Of a DNA stretch of 64,000 nucleotides, positions 33,441-43,991 are shown one piece after another. The notes below the pieces were generated by a model, which saw only the letters and a list, made by a program, of their open reading frames with translations, made no database searches and was not told the origin of the DNA. This DNA comes from Channallabes apus (taxonomy: Eukaryota > Chordata > Actinopteri > Siluriformes > Clariidae). Numbering within the stretch: position 1 is the stretch's first letter; each line of letters begins with the position of its first letter. The translations under genes were made by a program, and so were the position numbers. The DNA is taken from assembly GCA_030522415.1 (NCBI GenBank), contig CM060109.1, forward strand, positions 22,740,661 to 22,804,660, written 5' to 3'.

Positions 33441-34269
33441 TGTCTGATATACAGCACAGGTGTTTAGGTTCTGTTACCTGACAAAACAGGATAAACACAT
33501 GCCATTTAAACAGCAATCATTTTATTTCACTTTTTCTGAGTCTTAGTGTGCAAACCTCGAATCAAATCATTAATGTTCGCCAAGTAAGTGAATGCATTTT
33601 AAAAACTATTTTTCTGAAGTGGATTGTCTATTGGTGTCAACAAAATTCTAGCCATATGGCAATATTAGTATATTAGTTTATCAATTTCTTTCACAATACT
33701 GATTTCTGACAAACAGTCACTAGATTAGGAGACTGACAGGGATCATATTTATACTTTTACATTTAGCTGTTTAATCTGCTGTTAGTTTTACGTCCGTATT
33801 CACAGACTATATCCTGGCCTGCTGTACTGAATGTGAGTCCACTGCATTTGGCACTGCTTGTGTCTGAACGCAGCCAATCGTCTATCACATGATGGCAGGG
33901 AAAGGCACAGCCAATCAAAATGTTCATATGTGTTTTGGGGGCGGGAGGACTCAAGGAGAGAACGTGATTTATCCCTTTCTGCGTGTCTAGGTTAATGTTG
34001 ACAGAACGATTAAAAAAAAAGTGGATTAAATTATTGGTGGGGACATTTCAATGGTCGGAGGATATTGGTGGGGACACATCCCCTCCGTCCACCCTAAATC
34101 TACGCCCCTGTATATATATAATTTAAAACTATTTATTAATTTGTCTTTTATTTACTTACTTACTAGCGAATGCTTTTTTAGGGCTCTAAAAACTACGGCA
34201 GTATGAATGACAATGGAATAGGACGTGTGAGTTGCACCGGTCACACACACACACACACACACACAATAA

Positions 34270-34318
<49 letters not shown>

Positions 34319-34437
34319 TTCTTAAAACATCGTGTTCACCCATGCACTGAAAAAAAGAACTTGTAAGATTTACTTGATAAAATCCTCATAACTATTTGGA
34401 CACAGATTTTAAGTAAATTTTATTGCTCCAATATTAA
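33441..34437. other. Non-coding stretch with microsatellites
   Basis: It contains the TCTACGCCCCTG end near 34108, (AC)n at 34242-34264 and (AT)n at 34274-34312. The frame 33763-33954 has no known domain. Confidence 0.5.
34242..34312. repeat. (AC)n and (AT)n microsatellites
   Basis: About eleven AC units, a short spacer with AATAAATA, then about nineteen AT units. Confidence 0.97.
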
Positions 34438-35294
34438 GGCTGAATCCCAACCCTTCCCCCTACCCTTCCATTTGACGCGTTCACGTGCAGGGGTAGAGGT
34501 GTCTCATTTCTCTTTTGGTTGGAGGTGTAGGGGGAGGGGGGAAGGGCCAGATAGCCCTCCAAACGAAGATTTTTCAGGACCTCACTTCAAACGAAGGGCT
34601 AAGCGAAGTTTTCAACATGGCTGCTCACTCGAGCAAGCAGACCCATAAATGTTAAGTCATTTTTGCCATTAATAAAGATTTTTATGACAAGTTTTCATTA
34701 TATGTATATTACCTTTAGTCTTGTGTTTGTGTTTATGGTGATGTTCTGTAAAGAAACGTTTGCAAAAAAAATCGCTAAAGTTTGCTAGCGGATAGCACAT
34801 ATTGCACAATATTACAAATATATATTTTTATGTCACATACACTTTACTGCATGCTACAAACAAATATGAAAGTTCAGTAGCACGGCATTTTGCCGAGCAT
34901 TTGATAACGCATTGTTTGTTTTGCTTACGGCCATACACTATTGTTTTGCTTACACTAGTCTTACTTATTGCAACGTGACCACAGTTTTGTAATTTATATT
35001 CTGTATATGGACGGCTGAGGAAACCCGAAGACTCATCCGTGTTCGTGGTGAAAATGAGCAACTTTTTTAAAAATCGAAATACGGCGCAAAAAACCTTTGG
35101 GAGTGAGTAATCTCTCTTATTGGAATGTGTGATAAACATCGGCGCATGTCCTCTGACGTAACATTAGGAACCAGCGACAACGTATGATGACGTATAACAG
35201 TGTTGTCCCATTTCTTAGGGGAAATATTTATACCCTTCCCCTTTCCACTTCATTTCAAGGGACAAGGGGAAGAAAATAGAATTGTGATTCAGCC
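34438..35294. mobile_element. Non-autonomous PIF/Harbinger-like element
   Basis: The left end GGCTGAATCCCAACCC and right end GATTCAGCC (reverse complement GGCTGAATCACAATTC) form terminal inverted repeats, with further subterminal complementarity between CCCTTCC-rich and GGGGAAG-rich parts. TAA at 34435-34437 and 35295-35297 is a 3-bp target duplication, as expected for Harbinger. The 857-bp length and absence of a recognisable transposase make it non-autonomous; the minus-strand frame 34828-35139 matches nothing I know. Confidence 0.75.
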
Positions 35295-35297
35295 TAA

Positions 35298-36926
35298 GTA
35301 AAACTCACCCGTAATTGTCAGGTAAAATTTACTTAATTAAATTAACAATAAAAGAAATCAAGTAAAAGTTACATAATTATATTTAATGCACAAATAATAA
35401 TAATCAAGTAAAGTTGCAGGAACCTTAATTTTATGAAATTACTATCATTTTGTTTTGTGAGATTTTCCCTTAACTTGGTTTTATCAATTTATATTACTCC
35501 CTATAATAATGTAAACATTGCTAATTTATGTTTTGGAAAGAAACTTAAGTAATTATTTCATCTATATCTTTCATAAATCACACAACTAAAATATAATTAA
35601 ACAGTTTATTCACCAACATTACCAAATATTTGTGACATTCACAGTCTAGATCCAAGTTGTCTTTTTAATAAAAGTGCATTCAGCTAAATTTTACATCCAT
35701 AGAAAAAAACTGCACGGCACCAGGGCCTGAAATACTTGTTTTAAACAATAAATAAATAAAATACAGCATTCATTTAGAAATAAAATACAGCAGAAAATAC
35801 ATTAAACAAACTGTAGAATAAACGTTAAAACGTAATAGCCCTCGGAAGCAGTGAAGTTGCAACATTCAAATCTGCACTCTGGACTAGTGCACTTAAAAGT
35901 ATGCCATTGAAACCATAACGCATTAAAACATTAAGCTGAACATGTAAACACAACATGTAAAGACTTGTAGTCAAGCCAAATCAAATGTTTTAAGATAACT
36001 TCATCTTTAAAGCTTGCACTTTTGGTGATAGCTTAATCCCATCAAGTTCTAGAAGAACTTTCTGAAAATAGCTCAAATGTGTAGCGCAGTGCTCGGAGCT
36101 ATTGCCACATTCTTGCAAAATTTCCTCTCCTTCAAGGATTATGGATACACCAACTGGTCATTCCCCTTCAACAGCACAGACGACAAGGATTTTAAGAAGG
36201 TGCATACTGGCATCACTTCGTCTGTCCCCCTGCATAAAATGTACAAGAAAATAAATAATTTATTTTGAGAAGCAAAAAAAAAATCTGAATTGCTTCAACC
36301 TGTGCTGACTTCATTTCACAGAGAAAAAAAAATAATACAAATAATTGATAATAAAAAATGACCATCACTTCATATACTTCAGATTGTTAAACTTGGGTTA
36401 AATTGCTTTATCAATAATCTTGCATCACTAAAACATTGTAAAACATGGCATGAGATGGCTACACTCCATAGATTACTCTGCACCTTTACAGTGTCAGGAA
36501 ATCCTATGTTGAATGCTGAGTTTGTATTTAAAGGGTTAGTCCAAACATGAAAATTCGTTCAATAATTACTCATATTTATATATTCATTTGCATTTATATG
36601 CTTCTGTCCAATACAACAAACACTATATTCAAGGTATTAATAAATTGTATAATTAATAAGAAAACAATGCTTTACCAGGCAATCATCAAAGAGATCCTCT
36701 TCAGATTCACGTCTCATCTTTACGCTTGGTTTCTGTGAAAATATTTACATTGTATCATTACATAATCTTTTATTCGTACAACTACATTTAGGCATTTCTT
36801 CATCTTTTGTAAGTTTGCCTTTATCCAAAGCAAATTACAAAAGAGGAAGGCATCAAGCATGTCAAGCAGTGCTACTAACACAAAGTTTCTGACACCGTTA
36901 GAAAAATACAAGATAGATCAGCGAGG
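35298..36926. other. AT-rich stretch, no gene recognised
   Basis: Low-complexity, AT-rich sequence with repeated AAGTAAA-type words near 35295-35420. Short frames (36077-36268, 36547-36738) are without domains. Confidence 0.5.
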
Positions 36927-38737
36927 GATTAAGGAAAAAGTAAGAAGCAAGAATCATGTGTGGAAAGATTAAGCATGCAGGGTCACAGGATGACTCGACT
37001 TATTTTTATTGTCTGCAATGCGATTTAGACAAATTAGAACTGCGGTCAAGCCAGCCGCGATTGATTTTAGTGTGCGCACATATTACAGTGATTACGGTAG
37101 TTTCAGGACCGACACAGAGACAACGCGCTTTCAGAGCGCTTTTCATTTAGACGCCCAGGACTGAGAGATAATACAACATGCTCGTCAATTTTTACTTGCT
37201 TATTTATTTGCATTTCTGCTTTAATATCCGTGTTATTTATTGGTGACTTTCACGGTTGTCTGTTACAATAGTTTTCTTAAATATTCACCATTCAAATAAT
37301 TGTTTTATGTAGATAAGTTACAGCAGAATTCGTAGAAAAAAAACAGACAAAATAATGTATTTAGTCTTTCTAAATACCAGAATTGATTTTTATTTTGTTT
37401 TACTGTTCAAAAGTAGCAGTTATTCTTCAATGAATGTTTTCTATAATGAGGATTAACGTCTGCTTTGGAAGAGAGGTCAAATAAACAAATGTTCACAATG
37501 GGGAAAAAAAGTTAAATAAAATGCCTTTATTTCACTTCAGAGACCTATGAAAAAATAAATTCTAGTAAGTATAAAACGCCATGGTCAGTTTTTATCCCAT
37601 ATAATGTACACACATTATATGATAAAAAAAAAAGTAGAAAAAAACAATGATCTGTTCTTATTCAGGACGTCCCATACTATATACACACCAAATATGAAAC
37701 AATTTTACTGCAGCATTTTTCAGATATGTGGCATTATTACATTTTAAAGGGGTATAAAGACCCCATTTCTAATAAGGAGAAAAAAACAATGATCAGTTCT
37801 CATTCAGGACGTCCCATACTATATACACACCACATATGAAACTATTTTACTGCAGGATTTTTCAGATATGGGGCATTCTCTCTGTGTTGTTCATGAAACT
37901 ACCGTAATCACTGTAATATGCGCGCGCACTAAAATCAATCGCGGCTGGCTTGACCGTGTTTTTCTGAACCGCGGCTGGTTTTACCGCAGTAAATTAGAGC
38001 TGCTGTCAATACTGTATGAACATATGTACAGGTTCTTTACTCGTAACTCATTAATAAAGTTCGGCTTCAGAAAAAAAAACGTTTATTGCTAGTGCTCTTT
38101 TACCATTTAATGCTTTAACACACACAACTCAGTTTGTTCAGAAATGGCATCTAACTGGCGAGCCTTTGTCTGAACACGCCGTTTTCACTCGGGGTGGGGG
38201 TAAGAAACACACATCTCGGTGTATTAATCCGCGCGCTCGGTTCGTTATTATTTTATTTATTTATTTATTTACCACAGGACCCCTGGGGGGCTCCGTAGGT
38301 TCAGGTTTTTACACGAAAACGGTGTTTTGTGAATCTCCACACTATTAAAAACTGAAATTGCTAATTGTACGTCCTGAGATTAAGATGAACATTAATTGGG
38401 AGTCATGAAAGCGAGAATCACATCCAAAAAAGAAAGCTTAACTTACTTCGAACACGACAAAGTCCAGCTCCAGCCACGCCGTGTTGTACTGTACCTCCGT
38501 GATGATCCACAACCGACTGATCCACAGCGCGGGCACAGCGTCTCCAAACACGCATGCGCAGTTTAATTTGCACACATTTTCGGCTTCAGTAGACACACAA
38601 TACTTCAGACTGAAACACGACTGCCCCCTACAGGTAATGAAGGGCATGTTCACAGCTTCCCACACGCAGCCGCGCAAAGCCCCGGCAAGTCACGGGATCC
38701 CTTTTCTCGAAACGCGGGTTTTTAATGGCGACATCTG
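36927..38737 (-). mobile_element. CAGATGTCGCC-terminus element, copy 2 (inverted)
   Basis: Read on the minus strand it begins CAGATGTCGCCATTAAAAAC at 38737 (TA at 38738-38739) and follows copy 1 (24410-25273) nearly throughout, including the CCTGTAGGGGGCAGTCGTG block and the region ending near GATTAAGGAAAAA (36927). It is opened at 37039-37990 by a hAT-like insertion. With copy 1 it makes a long inverted repeat with arms of about 0.86 kb, 11.7 kb apart. Confidence 0.65.
37039..37990. mobile_element. hAT-like non-autonomous insertion with 8-bp TSD
   Basis: AAATTAGA at 37031-37038 and 37991-37998 is a perfect 8-bp duplication; the uninterrupted copy at 25.15 kb has it once. The ends are ACTGCGGT and ACCGCAGT. 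Inverted ends continue for about 60 bases (CAAGCCAGCCGCGATTGATT with TTAGTG), and at the right end the GCCAGCCGCG word occurs twice, so the terminus carries an internal duplication. There is no transposase frame. The interior repeats a CCATACTATATACACACC segment near 37672 and 37814. Confidence 0.85.
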
Positions 38738-39180
38738 TACTTGGCGTTTAAGTCACTGAAAAATTATCTTATGTCCATTTATCTAGGACACTGCAAGGCA
38801 AGTTTATTTATACTGTAGCACATTTCATACACAATGGTCATTCAAATTGCTGTACATAAAGAAAGTAAAACTATCAAAAAATAATCACAACAATAAAAAC
38901 AAGGAATAAAAAAAGGTTCAAAATTGTATTTAAAATTAATTAAGACACTTAGAACAGAATGGATATTGATTATACAAAAATATACAATTCGGACTAGGCA
39001 CAGTGCTCATTTAGTAAATGTACAGCTAAACAATATGCTAATTGTGGCCATTAATGTTAAGTTAACATTATGCCAAGTCGTCACAAATAAAACACTGCAT
39101 GGGAAACGGTGTTTGTCGTGTTAGTTGAAGTGCACTTTTTTCAGCGGATTTTTCAGTTCAGTTTATCAACTTGTAATATA

Positions 39181-40821
39181 CAGTATCTCACAAAAGTGAG
39201 TACACCCCTCACATTTTTGTAAATATTTTATTATATCTTTTCAAGGGACAACGGTAAAGATATGAAACTCTGATAGAATGTAAAGTAATCAGTGTACAGC
39301 TTGTATAATGGTGTAAAGTTGATGTCCCCTCAAAATAACTCAACACACAGCCATTAATGTCTGAACTGCTGGCAACAAAAGTGAGTACACCCCTAAATGA
39401 AAATGCCCAAATTGTGCCCAATTAGCCCTTTTACCTTCCCGTTGTCATGTCACTCGTTAGTGTTACAAGGTCTCAGGTGTCCTTGGGGATCAGGTGTGTT
39501 AAATTTGGTGTTATCACTCTCAAACTCTCATACTGGTCACTAGACGTTTAACACGGCACCTCATGGCAAAGAATTCTCTGAGGATGTGAAAGAAAGAATT
39601 ATTGCTCTACACAAAGATGGCCTAGGCTATGAGAAGATTGCTAACACCCTGAAACTGACCTGCAACACGGTGGCTAAGACCACACAGCGGTTTAAAAGGA
39701 CAGGTTCCACTCAGAACAGGCCCTGCCATGGTAGACCAAAGAAGAAGAAGAGTGCACATGCTCAGCGTCATGTCCAGATGTTGGCTTTTGAAAATAGACG
39801 TGTGAGTGCTGCCAGCATTGCTGCAGAGGTTGAAGGGATGGGGAGCCAGCCTGTCAGTGCTCAAACCATATGCCGCACACTGCATCGAATTGGTCTGTAT
39901 GGCTGTCGTCCCAGAAGAAAGCCTCTTCTAAAGATGGTGCACAAGAAAGCCCACAAACAGTTTGCTGAAGACAAGCAGACTAAGGACATGGCATACTTGA
40001 ACCACATCCTGTGGTCTGATGAGACCAAGATAAACTTATTTGGTTCAGATGGTGTCAAGCGTGTGTGGCGGCGACCAGGTGAAGAGTACAAAGACAGATG
40101 TGTCTTGCCTACAGTCAAGCAAGGTGGTGGGAGTGTCATGGTTTGGGGCTGCATGAGTGCTGCCGGCTCTGTGGAACTACAGTTCATTGAGGGAACCATG
40201 AATGCCAACATGTACTGTGCCATACTGAAGAAGAACATGATCCCCTGCCTTCGGAAACTGGGCCGTAGAGCAGTATTCTAACATGATAATGACCCCAAAC
40301 ATACTTCCAAGACAACCACTGTCTTGCAGAAGAACCTGAGGGTAAAGGTGCTGGACTGGCCAAGCATGTCTCCAGACCTAAACCCTATTGAGCATCTGTG
40401 GGGCATCCTCAAACGGAAGGTGGAGAAGCACAAGGTGCCTAACATCCACCAGCTTCGTGACGTGATCAAGGAGGAGTGGAAGAGGATTCCCATGACAACC
40501 TGTGAAGCTCTAGTGAACTCCATGCCCAAGAGAGTTAAGACAGTGCTGGAAAATAATGGTGGCCACACAAAATACTGACACTGGGCACAGTTTGAACATT
40601 TTCATTTAGGGGTGTACTCACTTTTGTTGCCAGCAGTTCAGACTTTAATGGTTGTGTGTTGAGTTATTTTGAGGGAACATCAACTTTACACCATTATACA
40701 AGCTGTACACTGATTACTTTACATTCTATCAGAGTTTCATATCTTTAGCGTTGTCCCTTGAAAAGAAATAATAAAATATTTACAAAAATGTGAGGAGTGT
40801 ACTCACTTTTGTGAGATACTG
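39181..40821 (+). mobile_element. Tc1 element, family 3
   Basis: The ends CAGTATCTCACAAAAGTGAG and CTCACTTTTGTGAGATACTG are inverted copies, flanked by TA at 39179-39180 and 40822-40823. Further inverted words (GAGTACACCCCT, AAGTTGATGTCCC) extend inward for over 150 bases. The length is 1641 bp. It interrupts the inverted R repeat, whose two halves match the continuous sequence near 29.56 kb, confirming the insertion point. Confidence 0.95.
39586..40578 (+). pseudogene. Tc1 transposase with single premature stop
   Basis: The frame encodes the DNA-binding region (LHKDGLGYEKIANTLKLTCN, GRPKKKKS) and the DDE core: WSDETKINLFG, then HDNDPKHTSK and SPDLNPIEHLWGILK. A TAA at 40279-40281 stands where Gln is expected before HDNDP; apart from this, the frame runs on to the natural end ENNGGHTKY. 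The biological start is upstream of the first in-frame ATG, because in-phase family sequence (EFSEDVKE) precedes 39586; an ATG at 39562 is in another frame. All three catalytic acidic residues are kept. One nucleotide separates it from an open core frame. Confidence 0.92.
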
Positions 40822-41345
40822 TATACATTTTCGGAATATATTAACATTTGCAGACATCATTATATGTTGAATGGAACTTGTAAGCCTTTGAATGGTGTTA
40901 AAAATACTTGCAAAACAAGTATTGCAGCCATACATTGGAGGGAACTTCTGAGGTGGTCAGTGATTGATGGCACGGTCGGTCGGAGGGGGTTGTGATCACA
41001 CCTATAGATCTTTTGTTCTAGACTATCGGTCAAATATCTCTCCACTTGGAAGCAAAAACATGCAAGGGATTTCAGCATCTCAACGCACATACTAAGCTGT
41101 TTATGAAGTAGATACTGTTTGTTTTTTCATTTTGTAATCTTTCTCGTGTTTACTGTGTACTGTACAATGTATATTCATTTTTTAATGAATTACTGTAAAT
41201 AAACTACACATTCCGTTACCAGAAATGACTTTTCTGTTTTTTGTGCGTGCTAAACTAAACTTCAGGGTCAAAGTAATATCGATTTTATTTGAAAAGTATT
41301 ATATATTTACAATGCTGATAAGTTCAAGCTTAGATTAATATATAA

Positions 41346-41877
41346 ACGATCATCAGAATATCAGCAACGTCATAATGAAGAAGGCTTTGCAACCACCTCC
41401 CCAAGTAGAGTCTTGGATCTCGTGGTTAACGCAATTGTGGGGAGGCTGGGGTTATTGGCTGGTTTATAGTGTTCTACCAATTGGGATTATAATTTTGTTA
41501 GGCCTCTGTATAACACCCTGTATTTGCAGATGTATACAGGAACTAGTTCTGAACAGAGTAAAATATTAAATGTTAAGACAGACTGACAACATAAAACGGA
41601 AAACGGACTGGGACGACCCGACTTCTGACAGAGTTCAAAATTCCGGTGACTATCATTTTGAATGTTTAGATAATGATATGGAAGAAGACATAATGTAAAT
41701 CTTTAGAGAAATGTAAAGCATGTATATTTAAGTAGGTTGCAAAATTTTTAATGCTTTTGTGTCGGGGGTCTGTCCCCATAAAAACAGCTGTAGTGTCCTC
41801 TGTGTGCATTAGAGTGCTAGTGGTGATGTTGTTAAAAACCCAGGTTGGACAATATCTGATGAAATTTACCTAATGCA
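41346..41877 (+). pseudogene. Duplicate of ERV env tail and 3' flank
   Basis: It matches 20626-21157 with no gaps (constant offset 20720) and about five substitutions in 532 bases. It contains the end of the envelope transmembrane subunit, from just after the CX6CC motif to the stop at 41567-41569, plus non-coding sequence before the polypurine tract. It then jumps directly to sequence equal to 22413, so the ERV 3' LTR, the end of LTR B and gag A C-terminus are deleted (1255 bases) in this copy. Confidence 0.92.
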
Positions 41878-42190
41878 AGTTCAGGGAATTGAACTTGGAG
41901 TGGTGAAAGCTCCGTTACATATGATTTATCTTAACTGTGATATCGTGTCTGGCTTTGTTAAGGTTGCAGTTCGTCCTCAGTTGCCAATTAAAGGAGTTTC
42001 TCTTATATTAGGTAACGATTTAGCTGGTGGTAAGGTTTTTCACTTGCCTGTTGTAACGGATGCTCCTGAGGTGCATGAAAGTGACGCGCTGTCACGTGAG
42101 TTTCCCTCTGTTTTTAGTACCTGTGTGGTGACGCGCGCTCAGGCTCGTAAAATGAAGGATGTTGACGATCTTTCTAATTCGTTTGTGTAG
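41878..42190 (+). pseudogene. Gypsy A protease C-terminus, second copy
   Basis: The frame starts at the deletion junction and contains VQGIELGVVKAPLHMIYLNC and LILGNDLAGGKVFHLPV, ending at the same stop as the 5' copy. The catalytic DTGA block lies in the deleted part. One visible residue differs from the other copy (GVSLIL for GASLIL). Confidence 0.85.
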
Positions 42191-43991
42191 TGATAACCCA
42201 GTATTTGAAGACGAGAATATGTCTTCCAGTCCACATGTTTCTCCGGAGGATAAGGACTTCTCCGTACAAGATGATGTCGCTACATGGGGTGTTGGGCGAG
42301 AGCAGCTCGTTGCTGCTCAGAAATCTGACGCGTCTCTCTCTCGTTGTATTGCTGCAGCTGTAGATAGTGCTGAGTTACCTCAACACTCAATGGCATATTT
42401 CTTTGACAATGATGTTTTAAGTCGAAAGTGGTCACCCTCTGATGTTAAGCATGAGTCAAAGGCTGTTTTCCAGGTTGTGGTTTCAAAACCATATACAACA
42501 CAAGTTTTGCGTATTGCCTATGACCATGATCTCGCTGGTCACCTTGGTGTAAGGAAGACCCACCCCCGCATTTTAAATCATTTCTTTTGGCCTGCCATGA
42601 AGTCTGATGTTGCTAAGTACTGTCGGTCATGTCATGTTTGTCAAATTGCAGGGAAACCTAACCAGGTTATTCCCCCTGCTCCACTTAAACCTATCCCTGT
42701 TCTGGGAGAGCCTTTTGAGAGACTTTTGTTAGATTGTGTTGGTCCCCTTCCTCGAACTAAGTCTGGTAATGTGTATCTGCTAACCCTGATGTGTGCTGCC
42801 ACGAGATATCCTGAAGCCATACCCCTGCGTAGCATCAAATCACATGCCATCATTCGAGCACTTATTAAATTTTGCACCACCTTTGGTTTGCCCAAATATG
42901 TTCAGTCGGGCCAAGGTTCAAATTTTATGTCTGCTTTGTTCAAAAAGGTTATGAACCAGCTGAACATACAACACCAGGTTTCTAGTGCCTATCACCCGGA
43001 GTCCCAAGGTGCATTAGAGCGTTTCCACCAAACCTTAAAGTCTATGCTCCGATCATACTGTTTGAACCATGAAAGTGATTGGGATGAAGGAGTACCATTA
43101 GTTCTGTTTGCTATTCGTGATGCTGTGCAGGAGTCTCTTGGATTCAGCCCTGCAGAATTGGTTTTCGGTCACTCTGTTCGTGGTCCCCTAAAAGTACTGC
43201 AGGAAGAGCTACTGTCTCCGAATCCTGGGAAAGGTTCAACTATGAATGTTTTAGATTATGTGAGTTCCTTTCGTGAACGCCTACATGCAGCATATGAGGT
43301 AGCAAAACGTTCACTTGCCTCCACACAAACTCGAATGAAGAATCATTTTGATAAAAAGGCTGTTGTGCGTCATTTCCAAGCAGGTGACAAAGTGTTGGTT
43401 TTGCTACCAGTGCCGGGTTCTGCTCTCCAGGCTAGGTTTTCTGGCCCTTATGTTATTGAGTTAAAATTGAGCGATACAGATTATGTTGTAAAAACTCCTG
43501 ACCGTAAGAGGAAATCTCGTGTGTGCCATATCAATATGCTTAAACATTATATCACTCGCTCCACCCCAGATGTCTCTGTCCCAGTGGCCAGTTCAGTAAC
43601 TGCCTCAGTGGAATCGTCACCCGATGAGTATTCTCCCGAGTTTGATGGTCTCAGATTGGGTCGAGCTTGTTTTTCCTATGCTAGCCTGCCAAACTCAGAA
43701 TGGTTGTCAGATATTCAATCTAAACTTAGTCATTTACATTTACATTTACATTTAGGCATTTGGCAGACGCTCTTATCCAGAGCGACTTACATTTTTATCT
43801 TATTACACATCTGAGCAGTTGAGGGTTAAGGGCCTTGCTCAAGGGTCCAACAGTGGCAACTTGGTGGTTGTGGGCTTTTAACCTGGGATCTTCCGAACCG
43901 TAGTCCAATGCCTTAACCACTGAGCTACCCCTGTCCCCTGTCATTTGTCTGAGTCCGCCCAAAAGGACATAGTCAGTCTCATTGAGAGTTG
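42159..43991 (+). pseudogene. Gypsy A integrase, second copy, active-site mutant
   Basis: It is homologous to 22694-24334. The zinc-binding and core regions are present, but the second catalytic Asp codon is GGC at 42909-42911, so VQSGQGSNF replaces the expected VQSDQGSNF. His/Pro differences also occur (KTHPRIL). The coding sequence is split by a SINE at 43736-43939, where the open frame runs on for a few codons of SINE sequence before stopping. It resumes after the duplicated GTCATTT and reaches the same T7 frame break as the other copy. It is inactive. Confidence 0.9.
43736..43939 (-). mobile_element. tRNA-derived SINE with 7-bp TSD
   Basis: On the minus strand it begins with a tRNA-like promoter, GTAGCTCAGTGGTTAAGGC (A box), then GGTTAAAAGCC (B-box-like), continues with GTCGCTCTGGATAAGAGCGT and CTGCCAAATG, and ends in repeated TAAATG. 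GTCATTT at 43729-43735 and 43940-43946 is the target duplication; the uninterrupted sequence at 24265-24271 carries it once. It is transcribed by RNA polymerase III in the family and moved by LINE enzymes. Because the sister copy lacks it, it inserted after the segmental duplication. Confidence 0.9.

Larger units (their letters stand above)
39127..41345 (-). repeat. Mosaic repeat R, inverted copy (split by Tc1)
   Basis: 39127-39180 matches the reverse complement of about 29558-29611 (TTTTTCAGCGGATTTTT, TATCAACTTGTAATATA); after the Tc1, 40824-40860 continues the match; then 40890-41340 is the reverse complement of 29740-30215 (CAAGTATTTTTAACACCATT). The order of modules differs from copy 1, so either copy has been rearranged. 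At its right end it abuts the duplicated ERV env tail. Confidence 0.6.

Noticed and set aside
34828..35139. 103-codon minus-strand frame
   Set aside because: It lies within the Harbinger-like non-autonomous element and resembles no transposase.
35300..37030. Possible host gene in the AT-rich region (frames 36077-36268, 36547-36738)
   Set aside because: They are short, AT-driven frames with no domain, no splice context and no second line of support.
24410..41345. One giant 17-kb transposon inserted in Gypsy A
   Set aside because: The two ends do not form matching termini and Gypsy A sequence overlaps on both sides by over 2 kb, which is far beyond any target duplication; segmental duplication plus separate insertions explains it better.
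43901..43930. tRNA gene on the minus strand (GTAGCTCAGTGGTTAAGGC)
   Set aside because: The tRNA-like part lacks a complete cloverleaf, is followed by a SINE body with TAAATG repeats and is flanked by a 7-bp target duplication.
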